From Deltaproteobacteria bacterium (GTDB lineage: Bacteria > Desulfobacterota > Desulfobacteria > Desulfobacterales > JAFDDL01), in NCBI GenBank assembly GCA_019310865.1, contig JAFDDL010000031.1, forward strand, positions 1-23,726: a stretch of 23,726 bases of DNA, in the 5' to 3' direction. Shown in pieces: positions 22,775 to 23,726 of this stretch (positions are counted from its first letter, which is position 1; each line of letters begins with the position of its first letter). The position numbers and the translations under genes were made by a program. The notes beneath the pieces are model-generated. The model did no database searches. It saw nothing but the letters and a program-made list of their open reading frames with translations, and was not told where the DNA came from.

Positions 22775-23726
22775 ATGTCAACTTTGGGAAATAAAAGAGT
22801 CGAATTGTTAGCGCCGGCAGGAAGCTTTGAAAAACTGGAAATCGCCGTCCATTATGGTGCCGATGCCGTTTACCTTGCTGGAAAAGACTTCAGCCTGCGC
22901 AACTTTTCCGGCAACTTCACATTAGATGAACTGTTTCAGGCCGTAAAATTTGCACGTAAACGCAACGTCAAGGTCTATGTCGCCTGCAATACCTTCCCTC
23001 GCAACCATGAGCAACGCGCCATCGCCGAATATCTGGATCAGTTGGAAAAGATCGACCCGGACGCCCTGATCATTGCCGATCCGGGGGTGCTGCGTGAAGC
23101 CGGATCCCGTTTGCCGCACGTTCCCATACACCTGAGCACCCAGGCAAACACCACCAATTACGCCAGTGCCCGCTTCTGGGAGTCCATGGGCGTCAGTCGT
23201 GTCAACGTTGCCCGGGAGCTTCCGTTACGCGAAATCAAGGAAATCGCAGACCGATGCCGGTGCGAAATCGAAGCGTTTATCCATGGCGCCATGTGTATTT
23301 CCGTCTCGGGAAGATGCCTGCTGAGCAGTTTTATGACCCAAAGAGACAGCAATCGTGGTATGTGCTCGCATCCGTGCCGGTGGCAGTATGCCGTGGTGGA
23401 ACAGCGCCGGCCGGAGAAGTATTTTCCCGTTGCCGAAGACACCCACGGCACTTATGTTTTCAATTCCCAAGATCTGTGCATGCTTTCACACATACCCGAA
23501 ATGGTGGCAGCCGGTATTGACTCGTTAAAAATAGAAGGCCGAATGAAGAGTGTCCATTATGTCGCCGCCACGGTCAAAACCTATCGCGAGGCGATCGACG
23601 CTTTTTATGATAATCCGCAAACATATCAGGTTGACAAGCGATGGGTGGCCGAGCTTTCCGGCATCAGTCACCGTCTCTATTGCACCGGCTTCTATTTCGA
23701 AGATCCCGAACAGATATCACCCAATT
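22775..23726 (+). CDS. trhP: Peptidase U32-family protein, TrhP (YegQ)-like tRNA hydroxylase, C-terminus cut
   Basis: An open frame of at least 317 codons runs off the window end. It begins ELLAPAGSFEKLEIAVHYGADAVYLAG, the hallmark of U32 proteins, and carries EAFIHGAMC and SGRCLLS, the U32 signature, with Cys174, 181, 197 and 201 as likely Fe-S ligands. The RDSNRGMC and HPCRW segments match the YegQ/TrhP branch (prephenate-dependent 5-hydroxyuridine formation at tRNA position 34) better than the RlhA branch. AAGGA 6 nt upstream supports ATG 22775. It follows rfbD by 9 nt, so it is co-transcribed with sugar genes to which it has no obvious link. Confidence 0.88.
   Translation, partial: MSTLGNKRVELLAPAGSFEKLEIAVHYGADAVYLAGKDFSLRNFSGNFTLDELFQAVKFARKRNVKVYVACNTFPRNHEQRAIAEYLDQLEKIDPDALIIADPGVLREAGSRLPHVPIHLSTQANTTNYASARFWESMGVSRVNVARELPLREIKEIADRCRCEIEAFIHGAMCISVSGRCLLSSFMTQRDSNRGMCSHPCRWQYAVVEQRRPEKYFPVAEDTHGTYVFNSQDLCMLSHIPEMVAAGIDSLKIEGRMKSVHYVAATVKTYREAIDAFYDNPQTYQVDKRWVAELSGISHRLYCTGFYFEDPEQISPN

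Noticed and set aside
23254..23520. Frameshift within the U32-family gene
   Set aside because: Reading straight from 22775 the frame stays open to the window end with all family motifs in order, so other frames here are coincidental.

Overview
The window looks like a stretch of a Gram-negative chromosome of moderate GC content. The gene set (an hsp20-lon pair, a fused B12-dependent acyl-CoA mutase of the IcmF type, HD-GYP and PilZ c-di-GMP signalling proteins, a LarE homologue, a TrhP-type U32 protein and a vapBC pair) fits a Desulfobacterota bacterium, possibly a sulfate reducer of the Desulfobacterales. That placement is inferred from gene families and protein style, not from a marker gene. 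No tRNA, rRNA, CRISPR array, insertion sequence or phage gene was seen.

Layout. 1-3837, minus strand: hsp20, lon, rlpA and the first 37 codons of a RecD2-like helicase, a protein-quality and envelope cluster. 4025-6269, plus strand: an MFS transporter overlapping mutY by 17 nt. 6318-8300, minus strand: a cytidylate-kinase-like P-loop protein and an M24 Xaa-Pro peptidase, each with its own plausible sigma70 promoter. 8504-9160, plus strand: a PilZ protein whose N-terminus carries a FliM-like motif. 9213-12488, minus strand: icmF, divergent from a FadR-type GntR regulator at 12802-13524. 13559-14159: a vapBC toxin-antitoxin pair with a promoter/operator that appears to make the antitoxin mRNA leaderless. 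14174-14922, minus strand: a larE gene broken by an internal out-of-frame deletion. 15057-16319, plus strand: an unrecognised membrane protein with a histone-H1-like lysine/alanine tail. 16333-17388, minus strand: an HD-GYP response regulator. 17439-20184, minus strand: a BtuF/BtuC/BtuD-type ABC importer operon. 20427-23726, plus strand: rfbA-rfbC-rfbD followed by a trhP-like gene that runs off the end.

How the genes work together. The clearest regulatory unit is icmF-gntR. Their roughly 310-nt divergent spacer holds two FadR/PdhR-style palindromes, one perfect (12706-12718) and one imperfect (12536-12548). Each lies immediately downstream of a candidate -10 element, one facing gntR and one facing icmF, which predicts autoregulation plus repression of the mutase. 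IcmF needs adenosylcobalamin, and the importer at 17-20 kb is most like cobalamin uptake systems, so the two may be linked metabolically; I see no cobalamin riboswitch. The HD-GYP and PilZ proteins put two c-di-GMP components in the same neighbourhood, though they are not co-transcribed. The most novel-looking candidates are the histone-tailed membrane protein with its twice-repeated KALLLKKFD motif and the PilZ protein with a FliM/CheY-binding-like N-terminus.
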